Source: Spirochaetaceae bacterium
GTDB taxonomy: Bacteria > Spirochaetota > Spirochaetia > Treponematales > Rectinemataceae
Length of the DNA: 64,000 nt
Direction: 5' to 3'
Assembly (NCBI GenBank): GCA_025358255.1
Contig: JANYKC010000095.1
Location: 1 to 64,000 of the forward strand
In this document: positions 24,732 through 32,746 of the stretch, in pieces
Position numbering within the stretch: position 1 is the first letter of the stretch
Layout of the letters: each line of letters opens with the position of its first letter
Position numbers and translations under genes: made by a program
Notes under the pieces: generated by a model
Database searches by the model: none
The model's input: the letters and a program-made list of their open reading frames with translations, nothing else
What the model was told of the DNA's origin: nothing

Positions 24732-25506
24732 GTGTACCCCCGACGAGGCGCGCCAGGTCCTCGAACCCCGCGCCGATGAGGCGGGAGAAGGCCTCCATCA
24801 TCAAGGGCAGGGCCGAGAACATGATCGTGAAGGTCACGATGAGCGAAATGGGGAAGCCCTCCGTGAGCAGGTTCATCTGCGGCGCGGCCTTCGACAGGAG
24901 CCCGAGCGCGACCGATATGATGAAGAGCGTGCCGAGCACCGGCAACGACAGGACAAGGGACTGCATGAAAAGGGCACCGACTTCCTTGACGAGGAACTGG
25001 ACGAGGTCCTTGCGACGCTCCACCAGGTCGATGGCGCGCATCGCCTTGAAGCTGCCCTGGACTCCGATGAGGAAAAGCTTCTGGAACCCTTCGGTGGCCA
25101 CGAACACGAACATCGCGATGAGGTTGAGGAACTGCCCCATGATGGGGATTTCCACTTCCGCGAGCGGATCGTAGGTTTCCGAGGCGCCGAAGCCGATCTG
25201 AAGTGAATAGAACTGGCCGGCCATGCCGAAGGCGGAAAAAAGGGTGGTCAGGAAAAAACCCATGATGACACCGATCATCGCCTCGCCGATGAGGAGGAGC
25301 GCATAGGCCGCGCCATCCACGGGGATGGGATAGCCTGCGGCATGCACCGCGGGATAGACAGCCGCCGCCGCGAAGCCGGCCAGCCCGATCTTGGCCACCT
25401 GCGGGATCGCCTCTCCGGAAAGCAGCGGCGCGGTTTCGACCAAGGCGAGGACTCGGGCCGCGATGAGGAGGAAGAGGTTGAATTCCGCGAAAGGCCATGG
25501 ATTCAA
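24727..25506 (-). CDS. fliR: FliR, flagellar export gate protein
   Basis: 259 residues with about six hydrophobic segments. FliR helps form the FliPQR export channel in the membrane. Family features include NLFLLIAARVLALVETAPLLSG at the N-terminus, and GQFYSLQIGFGASETYDP. The start is TTG 25506 with GAGGAAG upstream. It is seven bp downstream of fliQ. Confidence 0.94.
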   Translation of the reverse strand: MNPWPFAEFNLFLLIAARVLALVETAPLLSGEAIPQVAKIGLAGFAAAAVYPAVHAAGYPIPVDGAAYALLLIGEAMIGVIMGFFLTTLFSAFGMAGQFYSLQIGFGASETYDPLAEVEIPIMGQFLNLIAMFVFVATEGFQKLFLIGVQGSFKAMRAIDLVERRKDLVQFLVKEVGALFMQSLVLSLPVLGTLFIISVALGLLSKAAPQMNLLTEGFPISLIVTFTIMFSALPLMMEAFSRLIGAGFEDLARLVGGTL

Positions 25507-25513
25507 GGCTTCC

Positions 25514-25783
25514 TCACTTGGCCATGGACGGTATCATCGAAAAGAGCGCCCTCGTATAGTTAGCCAGGTGGGCGAACATCCAGCTTCCGAGAAAGGCGAG
25601 CACGAGCATGATGGCCGCGATCTTCGGGACGAAGGTCAGGGTCTGCTCCTGTATGGAGGTCGTGGCCTGGAGTATGGATATGATGAGCCCCACCACCATG
25701 GCCACGATGAGGACCGGCGCGGAGAGGAGGAGTATCTCGAAGATGCCTCCGCGCATGATCGAAACGGCTTGTCCGACGCTCAT
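25514..25783 (-). CDS. fliQ: FliQ, flagellar export gate protein
   Basis: 89 residues with two TM helices (about 15-37 and 53-77), the normal FliQ size. The family pattern includes LLSAPVLIVAMVVGLIISILQATTSIQEQTL and FVPKIAAIML. It stacks around FliP/FliR in the export channel. It is located 14 bp after fliP. Confidence 0.95.
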   Translation of the reverse strand: MSVGQAVSIMRGGIFEILLLSAPVLIVAMVVGLIISILQATTSIQEQTLTFVPKIAAIMLVLAFLGSWMFAHLANYTRALFSMIPSMAK

Positions 25784-25797
25784 TTATCGCCGCCTCC

Positions 25798-26721
25798 TCA
25801 TTGGAAAGACTTCACGAGCTGCTCGATGAGGAGGTTCCAGCCATCGACGAGGACAAAAAGGATGAGCTTGAATGGCATGGATATCATCACGGGCGGCAGC
25901 ATGATCATGCCCATGGACATGAGGGTGGAGGCCACGACCATGTCTATTATGATGAAGGGTATGTAGATGAGTATGCCTATCTTGAAAGCCACCGTAAGCT
26001 CATTCAGGACGAAGGCGGGGATGAGGACATAGGTGGGCACGTCCGCAAGGGTGGCGGGCTTGGGAAGCCCACGCATCGACATGAAGAGCCTGATGCTCTC
26101 CGGCCGGGATTTCATCTGCGAGTACATGAAGAGGCGGATGGGCTTCTCCGCCTGCGTATAGGCCTGTTCAACGCTTATCGTCCCCGACTGCAAGGGCTTG
26201 ACGGATTGCTCCCACACCTGGCTGAAGGTCGGCCACATGATGAAGAGGGTGAGGAAAAGGGAAAGGCCCATGAGGACCTGGTTGGGCGGCACCTGTTGCA
26301 AAGACAGGCCGCGCTTGACGAAATCGAGGACGATGGAGATGCGCAGGAAACTCGTAAGCAGTATGAGGAGGCTAGGCGCCAGGGAAATGACCGTAAGGAG
26401 AAGGAGGACCTGGACGGAAAAGGCAACCTCCTGTCCTGACTGGGGATTCCTGACGCGGAGGTCCACGAGGGGCACGATGGGCACCTGGCTAGCGGTGGCC
26501 GCCTGCCCCGGGCGGTTGGCTTGCGTCCGTGACGAGGACGACGGCGAGGCCGATGGCAGGGGCGTCGGAGTGAGGACAGCCGAATCCTTGGCCCTCACGG
26601 CACCAGCGGCAGCTGCGCTCCCAGGGGCGGCGGGGACGGCTGCGGGGCTGGCGGCGGCTTGCGCCGTGAGGGGAAGGCCGAACGAGCAGGCCAGCAGGAG
26701 GATGACCGCGAACCGCCTCAT
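25798..26721 (-). CDS. fliP: FliP, flagellar export gate protein with long N-terminus
   Basis: 307 residues, about 60 longer than usual. A signal peptide (MRRFAVILLLACSFGLPLTAQA) and an Ala/Pro/Ser linker (about 20-80) precede the FliP core: LLLLTVISLAPSLLILLTSFLRISIVL and, near the end, FIIIDMVVASTLMSMGM. FliP pentamers form the channel core. Its ATG overlaps the fliO stop (ATGA). Confidence 0.95.
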   Translation of the reverse strand: MRRFAVILLLACSFGLPLTAQAAASPAAVPAAPGSAAAAGAVRAKDSAVLTPTPLPSASPSSSSRTQANRPGQAATASQVPIVPLVDLRVRNPQSGQEVAFSVQVLLLLTVISLAPSLLILLTSFLRISIVLDFVKRGLSLQQVPPNQVLMGLSLFLTLFIMWPTFSQVWEQSVKPLQSGTISVEQAYTQAEKPIRLFMYSQMKSRPESIRLFMSMRGLPKPATLADVPTYVLIPAFVLNELTVAFKIGILIYIPFIIIDMVVASTLMSMGMIMLPPVMISMPFKLILFVLVDGWNLLIEQLVKSFQ

Positions 26722-27377
26722 GGCTGCGGCCCCTGGTATTTCTTGAGCCTTTCGCGTTGCTGGCTTAAGTATTCGGAGCCAAAGGACAGGGGACCGCCCC
26801 CGGACTTTCCCTTTGCGCCAGATCGCGCCCCGCGGCCGAGGAGCCCCCCAAGGAGGGACCGGAAATCGGCCTTGGGCCGACCCGCTGCGGTGACGGCCTT
26901 GAGCTCGAGCTCGTCGATGACTTCCCTATCTTCGATCTCCGCGATGAGGGACACGGTGGATTCGGCAGCCCCGAGAAGCCATGCCTTGCCACCGAGGCCG
27001 ACGACGTGGACTGCCTTGCCCTGCCCCAGGCTCGCGGAAGCGAGCACGCGCAGGGCGGAATTGTCCTCGACGGCAGGCCCTTGCGCCCGTTTCATGAATC
27101 GGAAAACGACCCAGATGGCGCCAATCACGAGCGCGAGGACGAGGATCATCCTGAGGAAATAAGCGACCGTGGAAGTCCCTGCGGTGCTTGCGCCGGGCTG
27201 AGCCTGTGCTGTCCCTTGGGCACCCAAAGCAAGGGCCGTCTCATCCACCGCCTGGGCATTCCCCAATGCCCCAACAGTTCCCGAACCGGGCGCCACGGCG
27301 GTGCCCTGCGCGGTTGCGACGTCCCCCACCCCGAGCAACCACAGCGTGGCGCACAGGACGAGAGCATATTTTGTCAA
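26718..27377 (-). CDS. fliO: FliO/FliZ, export gate assembly protein
   Basis: 219 residues: a signal peptide (MTKYALVLCATLWLLGVGDVATA), a Gly/Ala/Gln-rich stretch, one TM helix (about 75-95, YFLRMILVLALVIGAIWVVFRFM) and a FliO domain (LRVLASASLGQGKAVHVVGLGGKAWLLGAAESTVSLI). It assists FliP ring assembly. The start is TTG 27377, with GGAGGGG 7 nt upstream. A basic, Gly-rich C-terminal tail follows the domain. Confidence 0.9.
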   Translation of the reverse strand: MTKYALVLCATLWLLGVGDVATAQGTAVAPGSGTVGALGNAQAVDETALALGAQGTAQAQPGASTAGTSTVAYFLRMILVLALVIGAIWVVFRFMKRAQGPAVEDNSALRVLASASLGQGKAVHVVGLGGKAWLLGAAESTVSLIAEIEDREVIDELELKAVTAAGRPKADFRSLLGGLLGRGARSGAKGKSGGGPLSFGSEYLSQQRERLKKYQGPQP

Positions 27378-27398
27378 AAGACCCCTCCCAATTATTCT

Positions 27399-27427
27399 AT
27401 TTTAAATCAATATGGGAGGAAGCGCAA
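27399..27427 (-). promoter_or_regulatory. Candidate internal promoter ahead of fliO
   Basis: On the minus strand TTGCGC (27422-27427), 17 bp, then TAAAAT (27399-27404), in an AT-rich island between fliY and fliO. It ends 22 bp before the start codon. It is plausible for sigma-70 but unproven. Confidence 0.3.
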
Positions 27428-27441
27428 TACATAATCCCGCA

Positions 27442-27461
27442 TGCGCGAAATTTTACGCGCA
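27442..27461. other. Inverted repeat between fliY and fliO
   Basis: TGCGCG-N8-CGCGCA, perfect 6-bp arms around AAATTTTA. It lies just upstream of the candidate fliO promoter and could be an operator or a weak transcript hairpin. It is not followed by a T run on either strand. Confidence 0.3.
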
Positions 27462-27502
27462 ATTGGTGAGGAATTCCCCTGGCGGGAAAGACGCTTGAAT
27501 CC

Positions 27503-28714
27503 CTAGCCCAGGTCGGTCATCCGCTCCATCGGGGAGACGATCTCGGTGACGCGCACGCCGAAGCTTTCGTCGATGACCACGACCTCGCCCTTGGCGATGA
27601 GCTTGTGGTTCACAAGGATGTCGACCGGCTCGCCAGCGAGCTTGTCGAGTTCGATTATCGTGCCTTCGCCCATGCCCAGGATTTCCTTGATCGCCTTCTT
27701 GGTGCGGCCGAGCTCGACCGTCATTTCCATGAAGACGTCCATGATGAGGCCGATATTTCCTGATTCCGGTGAAGCCTGTTGCATCTGGAGGCTGGCGAAC
27801 TGGACCGGCTGCACGTTCGGGGGATTGCCCTGGTACATTCCCATTTGCCCTCCCATCATCTGCCCCTGGCCCGGCTGCATCATGCTGCCTTGCTGCATGC
27901 CGTAACCCTGCATTCCGCCCATCTGGCCGCCACCTCCGCCATAGCCCTGCATGTTCTGCGGGCCCGGCTGCATGCCACCCATGGCTCCGCCGTAGCCCGA
28001 TTCGGCCTGTTGCCTCCCGCCGCCCGCCCCCTGGGCCTGCGCCGGACGGCCCGCGCCGCCAGAGGAAGCGATCACGTCCTTGACGAATGCGATGGAAAAA
28101 AGCTCCACGAGGCGAGCGGGAGGGTCCTGTCCGATCGTCAGCTGGTACGACGCGCGGACAATGTCGCCCGAAGGGATCTTGGCCATGGCCTTGGGGACGA
28201 AGCTGCCCTCGGCCACGGAGCTCTGGATGTTCCGGTTGCCCGTGCGTTCGCTGATGACGGTGATCTCGGTGCCCGTCAGCGTGGAAATGCACTCCTGCAC
28301 GGCCGAAATGGCCATGTCATCCAATTCCGAGATGCCCTCGTCCTTGTTCGCGAGGGACGCGATCTTGAGCGCGAGGTCCTTCGACAGGATAAAGGCATGG
28401 TCGCCAGGGAGGGAGCCGGAGAAGGCCACAGCCACGGAGAGGACTTCCTCGGGGAGGTCCTTCATGACGCTTTCCCTGCCCGTGGCGTCCACCACCGGCG
28501 ACCCGAGGTCCACAGGCAGTCCAGTGATCATGGAAAGATTCTGGGACTGCGAATCGAGGGTCGCGTCCAGGATCGCCCTGAAGGCCTGGACTTCCTGCGG
28601 AGACAGGGGAGAGGCCCCGCCCTTGGCCGGTGCGCTCGCGGCGCGAGTCGCCCCGTCATCTAGTCCAGCGAGAAGGGAATCTATCTCTTCCTGTGAGAGG
28701 GCGCCATCACTCAT
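27503..28714 (-). CDS. fliY: FliY/FliN-type flagellar switch protein
   Basis: 403 residues. The N-terminus has the switch-protein motif LSQEEIDSLLAGL. Residues about 45-215 are CheC/CheX-like (DLGSPVVDATGRESVMKDLPEEVL, DDMAISAVQECISTLTG). Residues 320-403 are the FliN SpoA domain (VELGRTKKAIKEILGMGEGTIIELDKLAG). Between them is a 100-residue Gly/Met/Gln/Pro linker (about 219-319), much longer than in FliY relatives I know. ATG 28714 has AGGAGAAG upstream and overlaps the fliM stop. It forms the C-ring with FliG and FliM; the CheC-like part may dephosphorylate CheY-P. Confidence 0.92.
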   Translation of the reverse strand: MSDGALSQEEIDSLLAGLDDGATRAASAPAKGGASPLSPQEVQAFRAILDATLDSQSQNLSMITGLPVDLGSPVVDATGRESVMKDLPEEVLSVAVAFSGSLPGDHAFILSKDLALKIASLANKDEGISELDDMAISAVQECISTLTGTEITVISERTGNRNIQSSVAEGSFVPKAMAKIPSGDIVRASYQLTIGQDPPARLVELFSIAFVKDVIASSGGAGRPAQAQGAGGGRQQAESGYGGAMGGMQPGPQNMQGYGGGGGQMGGMQGYGMQQGSMMQPGQGQMMGGQMGMYQGNPPNVQPVQFASLQMQQASPESGNIGLIMDVFMEMTVELGRTKKAIKEILGMGEGTIIELDKLAGEPVDILVNHKLIAKGEVVVIDESFGVRVTEIVSPMERMTDLG

Positions 28715-29741
28715 AGTTCTCTTCTCCTTCGGAAGCCAGTTCCTCGAACTCATCCTGTCCGAGGTTCTCGAGCTTCTTCGTTATCTGGACGGCCATTTTC
28801 TTCCCGATGACACCGGGACGGCAGAGGAATTTCCTCTTGTTGCCGACATTGAGGGTCATGGGATCGTTCACACGGACGGAATAGAGGCGGACGATGTCGC
28901 CTATCCTGAGGGAGAGCACGTCGCGGACGGAGATGTCGATCTTGCCGACCTCGGCGATGACCGGGATCTCCACGGACGAAAGCTTTTCCTTGAGGATCGT
29001 GAGGTTTTCCGTCGTCGCGCCTCGGCGCACGGCGGAGTACATGTACTGCGCGGACAGCTTGGAAACGATGGGCTCGATCGTGAGGTAGGGGATGCAGAGG
29101 TTCATCATGCCCTCGACCTCGCCGACCTTGGTCTCCAGGGTCACGAGGACCACCATCTCGGAGGGGGGGACGATCTGGGCGAACTGCGGGTTGGTCTCGA
29201 TCGTCGACAGGCGTGGACGGAGATCGATGACCTGGGTCCAGGCCTCGCGAAGGTTGCCGAGGATGCGGACGATCACGCCTTCCATGACGGAATGCTCGAT
29301 GTCCGTAAGCTCGCGGTTGAGCTTCGCGCCTTCGCCTGAGCCGCCGAATAGGCGGTCGATGATCGTGAAGGTTATCGAGGGGTCAATCTCCAGGATGGCG
29401 GAGCCTTTCAAGGGGTCCATGCTCACGATCGCGATCGTGGTGGGCGTGGGGATGGAGCGGATGAATTCCTCGTAGGTGAGCTGGTCGACCGACGCGACGT
29501 GGACGTGGGTCAGGGTGCGCAGGGAGGCCGAAAGGCTCGTGGTGGTGAGCCGGGCGAAGGTCTCGTGCATGATCTGCACGGTACGGATCTGCTCTTTGGA
29601 GAATTTGTCGGGCCGCTTGAAATCGTAGATCTTTATCTTGCGCGTGTCCGCCGCCGGCTTGATGGTCTCAAGCTCGGTCTCGCCGGCATTGATCGCGGTG
29701 AGAAGCTGGTCTATCTCATCCTGTGAAAGGACTTCGGTCAT
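28707..29741 (-). CDS. fliM: FliM, flagellar motor switch protein
   Basis: 344 residues. The CheY-P binding N-terminus reads VLSQDEIDQLLTAI, followed by the CheC-like middle domain (LFGGSGEGAKLNRELTDIEHSVME) and the SpoA domain (LKEKLSSVEIPVIAEVGKIDISVRDVLSLRIGDIV). It is the rotor component that passes chemotaxis signals to FliG. The end overlaps fliY by 8 bp. Confidence 0.96.
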   Translation of the reverse strand: MTEVLSQDEIDQLLTAINAGETELETIKPAADTRKIKIYDFKRPDKFSKEQIRTVQIMHETFARLTTTSLSASLRTLTHVHVASVDQLTYEEFIRSIPTPTTIAIVSMDPLKGSAILEIDPSITFTIIDRLFGGSGEGAKLNRELTDIEHSVMEGVIVRILGNLREAWTQVIDLRPRLSTIETNPQFAQIVPPSEMVVLVTLETKVGEVEGMMNLCIPYLTIEPIVSKLSAQYMYSAVRRGATTENLTILKEKLSSVEIPVIAEVGKIDISVRDVLSLRIGDIVRLYSVRVNDPMTLNVGNKRKFLCRPGVIGKKMAVQITKKLENLGQDEFEELASEGEENYE

Positions 29742-29756
29742 GCGCCCCCCTGCCGC

Positions 29757-30311
29757 CTACATCTGCACAACGGTCAGCTCTTCGAACAGCACTTCCTTGA
29801 TGGCCGGTTCCGCGAGGATGTGGTTGAGCTCCTCGCGCAGCTCTGCCTTCAGGGTGACTTCCTGCTCGGGAAGGAGGTCTGCGGCATATTTCATCGAAAA
29901 GAAATTCCTGAGTTTGTCGCGTACCTGGAGCATCCGCTTCTGCAGCTCCTCCGGGCCGACCTTGTCGTTCTCTTCGAAGCCGAGGTTTATCTTGACCAGG
30001 ACCGAGGCCGGTTCCTTGTCCTTGGTCTTGGCCCGGATTTCCCCGATGTTGGTCGAATAGGCGAAGATTGGCGTCGCCACCTGGTAGGATTCGGTCACGG
30101 GAACGGCGGCCATCGGCTTCTGCTGCTTGTTCATGATGCCGACAGTCACGACGACCACTGTCACGATGAGTATCACGGCGCCCAGGGCAATGCCGACCAC
30201 CATGAGGATCTTGAGAATTCCGGGACCCGCGCCTTTGGGCTTGGGCGCTGCCGCCTGGTCGGTCTCGCCCTCGGCGAAGCTCATGTCCTGATCGTCGACA
30301 TCGTCGGCCAT
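29757..30311 (-). CDS. fliL: FliL, motor-associated membrane protein
   Basis: 184 residues. ATG 30311 (MADDVDDQDM) has GGAGG 8 nt before it and is preferred over an upstream start. One TM helix (about 30-57, ILKILMVVGIALGAVILIVTVVVV) leads to a periplasmic stomatin-like FliL domain. It stabilises stators at the motor. Upstream of it in related operons are motA and motB, which are missing here; a possible promoter takes that place. Confidence 0.93.
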   Translation of the reverse strand: MADDVDDQDMSFAEGETDQAAAPKPKGAGPGILKILMVVGIALGAVILIVTVVVVTVGIMNKQQKPMAAVPVTESYQVATPIFAYSTNIGEIRAKTKDKEPASVLVKINLGFEENDKVGPEELQKRMLQVRDKLRNFFSMKYAADLLPEQEVTLKAELREELNHILAEPAIKEVLFEELTVVQM

Positions 30312-30390
30312 CTTGGAAGCCTCCATTTGAAAAACTGAGGGACGCACGGCCCTCTATCCCCGATTATCGGAATCAGGGAAAGGCGACATT

Positions 30391-30419
30391 AGTATACATA
30401 CACCGCGCTGGCCTGAAAA
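30391..30419 (-). promoter_or_regulatory. Candidate internal promoter of fliL
   Basis: On the minus strand TTTTCA (30414-30419), exactly 17 bp, then TATACT (30391-30396), about 80 bp before the fliL start and just where motA/motB would be. It could give the switch and export genes their own transcript. Confidence 0.45.
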
Positions 30420-30453
30420 GCGAAAGAAGGGCAAGATGTGACGCTTCCGGGAC

Positions 30454-30651
30454 TTATTCCTCGTTATGGAAGACGCCGAGGCTCTTTCGATAGGCGATCA
30501 CCCGCTCCACGACTTCGGCGCAGGCCTCGCGGACAATGATATGGTTCCCCGACAACAGCCCAATAGTCGTATCAGGATTGCTTTCGATGTACTCAATTTC
30601 GTGCGGATTGAGCCAGAAAACCTTGCCCGTAAGGTGGGTGAGCTCGATCAT
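30454..30651 (-). CDS. flbD: FlbD-family flagellar protein
   Basis: 65 residues: MIELTHLTGKVFWLNPHEIEYIES, then TIGLLSGNHIIVREACAEVVERVIAYR. This is the small conserved FlbD protein found between flgE and motA in spirochaetes and Firmicutes (not the unrelated Caulobacter regulator of the same name). ATG 30651 has AAGGA 8 nt upstream. Function unknown. It is normally followed by motA and motB. Confidence 0.92.
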   Translation of the reverse strand: MIELTHLTGKVFWLNPHEIEYIESNPDTTIGLLSGNHIIVREACAEVVERVIAYRKSLGVFHNEE

Positions 30652-30692
30652 GGCGATTCCTTCCTGGCAGCTAGCGCCAATTTGAAAGAAAC

Positions 30693-30745
30693 GGACCGTG
30701 TAGGCGTCGCGGAGCTCCCGAAAGGGCCCTGCGCCTCCACGGTCC
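30693..30745 (-). terminator. Long imperfect hairpin after flgE
   Basis: Arms GGACCGTG/CACGGTCC (8 bp) plus AGGCG/CGCCT (5 bp), separated by one mismatch and a 25-nt loop that contains a CCC-GAAA-GGG mini-hairpin. On the minus strand it lies 25 nt past the flgE stop and is followed by a T-rich stretch (GTTTCTTTC). It is a plausible partial terminator, attenuator or mRNA processing site. Confidence 0.5.
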
Positions 30746-30769
30746 ATCTATCCGTTCAGCTCATGCGGC

Positions 30770-32164
30770 TTACCGCTTGAGCTGGAGAAGCTCCTGGAGC
30801 ATCTGGTCGCTCGTCTGGATGGTCTTGGAGTTGGCCTGGAAACCACGCTCGGTCACGATCATGTCCGTCATCTGCTCCGCAAGGTCGACGTTCGACATCT
30901 CGAGGGTGCCCGCCATGATCCTGCCCTTGCCCGCTATCCCCGAAGGGCCGATGTTGGCGTTCCCGGAGTTGTTGGACTGGACAAAGGTGGAGGAGCCGGC
31001 CTTTTCGAGTCCCCCTGGATTCGTGAAGCTCGCAAGGGCGATCTGGCCCACGGAGCGGTTAGTGCCGTTCGAGTAGACCGCTGTCACGAGTCCGGACTGG
31101 TCGATCTTGAAGGTATCGAGATAGCCCATCGTGTAGCCATCCTGCTCGAAAGCCTTCGTGGAGGATCGCTCCGCCTGCTGGGTCACCGTGCTGGTCGCGG
31201 ACCCGACGCTGCCCACGTTGAGGCGGAAGGTCTGGCGGAGGGGCTGTCCGTCGGCGCCGGGCTGGGCTCCCGCGACGTCAAAAGCGACGCCAATATCGAG
31301 GGCTCCGGTAGCGGGAGACTGGGCGCCTTGCCCATCCGTGACGCGCTGGAGGAGGCCACGGTTGTCGAACTGGACAAGGAAGCTGTTTGCTTGGCCGCGC
31401 GCCGGGGCACCGATGGCCACCGAGGCGTTTGTCGCCTGGGGGGATTCGGGATCCATGATCACCGTGCCCCGCCACTGGTTGGTCTGGCCCACGACCTTCT
31501 GGAACTCGATGCGCAGGGTATGAGGCGAGCCGAAGGAATCGAAGACCTTTTCCTCGACGCGCCAGGTCCCGGCTTCGACCGTGTCCTGTCCGCCGCCGGC
31601 GGGGATCTCCGGTGTCCTCTTGTCAAGGTTGCAAGCTATGCTCACCCGGCCGGTGGCCTTCGCAGGATCCTTCGAGCCGACCGGTATCACGAGGTCCTGG
31701 GTCGCGCCTGAGGTTGAGAGGATTTCCCTTCCATTCACGTTCTGGCTGAGCCAGCCCTGGACCCTGAGGCCGGAAGCCGGATTGACCAGGCGGCCATCGG
31801 TATCGATGCCAAAGTCGCCGGCCCTCGTGTAGAAGTTCTCCTCCCCTTTCTTGAGGATGAAAAAGCCGTTGCCTTGGACAGCGAGGTCGGTCATGACACC
31901 CGTGGTCTGGAGGGCGCCCTGGGTATTGATCGTATCCACGGAGGCGATGGACATGCCCAGTCCTATCTCCTTCGGGTTGACGCCGCCGATGTCGCCGTTG
32001 GGCTTCGAGGCGCCGGACATCTGCTGGTAGAGGAGGTCCTGGAAGGTGACCCGTCCTTTCTTGAAGCCGACCGTATTGACGTTGGAGATGTTGTTGCCGA
32101 GGACATCCATCCGGACCTGGTGATTCTGGAGTCCGGAGACGCCGGAGTAGAGCGAACGCATCAT
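30770..32164 (-). CDS. flgE: FlgE, flagellar hook protein
   Basis: 464 residues. The N-terminus is typical of rod/hook proteins (RSLYSGVSGLQNHQVRMDVLGNNISNVNTVGFK), as is the C-terminal coiled coil (NVDLAEQMTDMIVTERGFQANSKTIQTSDQMLQ). Cys178-Asn179 (SIACNLDKR) and Lys165 (VGSKDPAK) match in number the residues that form the lysinoalanine cross-link reported in Treponema denticola FlgE. GGAGGG lies before the ATG; the second Met could also start. It forms the hook in the periplasm. Confidence 0.96.
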   Translation of the reverse strand: MMRSLYSGVSGLQNHQVRMDVLGNNISNVNTVGFKKGRVTFQDLLYQQMSGASKPNGDIGGVNPKEIGLGMSIASVDTINTQGALQTTGVMTDLAVQGNGFFILKKGEENFYTRAGDFGIDTDGRLVNPASGLRVQGWLSQNVNGREILSTSGATQDLVIPVGSKDPAKATGRVSIACNLDKRTPEIPAGGGQDTVEAGTWRVEEKVFDSFGSPHTLRIEFQKVVGQTNQWRGTVIMDPESPQATNASVAIGAPARGQANSFLVQFDNRGLLQRVTDGQGAQSPATGALDIGVAFDVAGAQPGADGQPLRQTFRLNVGSVGSATSTVTQQAERSSTKAFEQDGYTMGYLDTFKIDQSGLVTAVYSNGTNRSVGQIALASFTNPGGLEKAGSSTFVQSNNSGNANIGPSGIAGKGRIMAGTLEMSNVDLAEQMTDMIVTERGFQANSKTIQTSDQMLQELLQLKR

Positions 32165-32177
32165 GCTGCTAACCCTC

Positions 32178-32612
32178 CTACTGAAGAACCGACTCGACTT
32201 GGTCGAAGCTGTAATATTTGCCGTTCACGCCGACTAATGGCGTGGCGCCCCTGACGATCTCCGAGACCACGCCCTGGATGCGGTTGTCACCGTCCTGGAT
32301 CGATACGTTCCGTCCAAGGACCCCGGACGCCTCGCTGGAAGCAAGGAGATTCGACAGCTTGGCGAAGTTCGCGCTCATGTTCGTCATCTGCTCGAGGGAG
32401 GAGAACTGGGCCATCTGGGCGATGAACTCCTTGTCCTCAAGGGGCTTCGTCGGATCCTGGTGCTGGAGCTGGGTGACGAGGATCTTGAGGAAATCGTCCT
32501 TGTCGAGGCTTGTCTTCGCGGCACGGCCGGAATCAAGGGTCTTGTTGAAGGTGTCCACTTCGATCTTTGTCCGCGCCAGGTCAGCCCCGCTCATGGCGGT
32601 ATTCACGTTCAC
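32178..32612 (-). CDS. flgD: FlgD, hook cap (hook assembly) protein
   Basis: 144 residues, short for FlgD. It contains the conserved N-terminal region LDKDDFLKILVTQLQHQDPTKPLEDKEFIAQMAQFSSLEQM, and a shortened C-terminal domain ending VSEIVRGATPLVGVNGKYYSFDQV. The start is GTG 32612 with GAGGAGG upstream. It caps the growing hook and is exported before FlgE. Confidence 0.94.
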   Translation of the reverse strand: MNVNTAMSGADLARTKIEVDTFNKTLDSGRAAKTSLDKDDFLKILVTQLQHQDPTKPLEDKEFIAQMAQFSSLEQMTNMSANFAKLSNLLASSEASGVLGRNVSIQDGDNRIQGVVSEIVRGATPLVGVNGKYYSFDQVESVLQ

Positions 32613-32714
32613 GTCGTCCTCCTCAAGGACTCTGGGCAGCAGAAAGGATACCCCCTCCTGGCCCGAAGTGCGCTTATCGAGTATTCGTCGTCCATGACGT
32701 GCATTTTTCTGGGC

Positions 32715-32729
32715 CGGCCATCATGGCCG
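32715..32729. other. Palindrome in the fliK-flgD gap
   Basis: CGGCCAT-C-ATGGCCG, perfect 7-bp arms with one central base, in the 134-bp stretch between fliK and flgD. No T run follows it. It could be an operator or RNA element. Confidence 0.35.
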
Positions 32730-32746
32730 CCTGGATTTCCCTTTAG

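Noticed and set aside
23291-25174. Long plus-strand open frame opposite flhB and fliR
   Set aside because: Same cause: antisense of strongly coding, GC-rich genes. It has no domain-like content.
24515-25498. Upstream extension of flhB through fliR
   Set aside because: The added part overlaps fliR in another frame and has no homology to FlhB; the export-gate core is complete from 24514.
30652-30747. A longer flbD product starting at 30747
   Set aside because: The extra 32 residues are not FlbD-like and cover the hairpin after flgE; ATG 30651 has a good Shine-Dalgarno and gives the family length.
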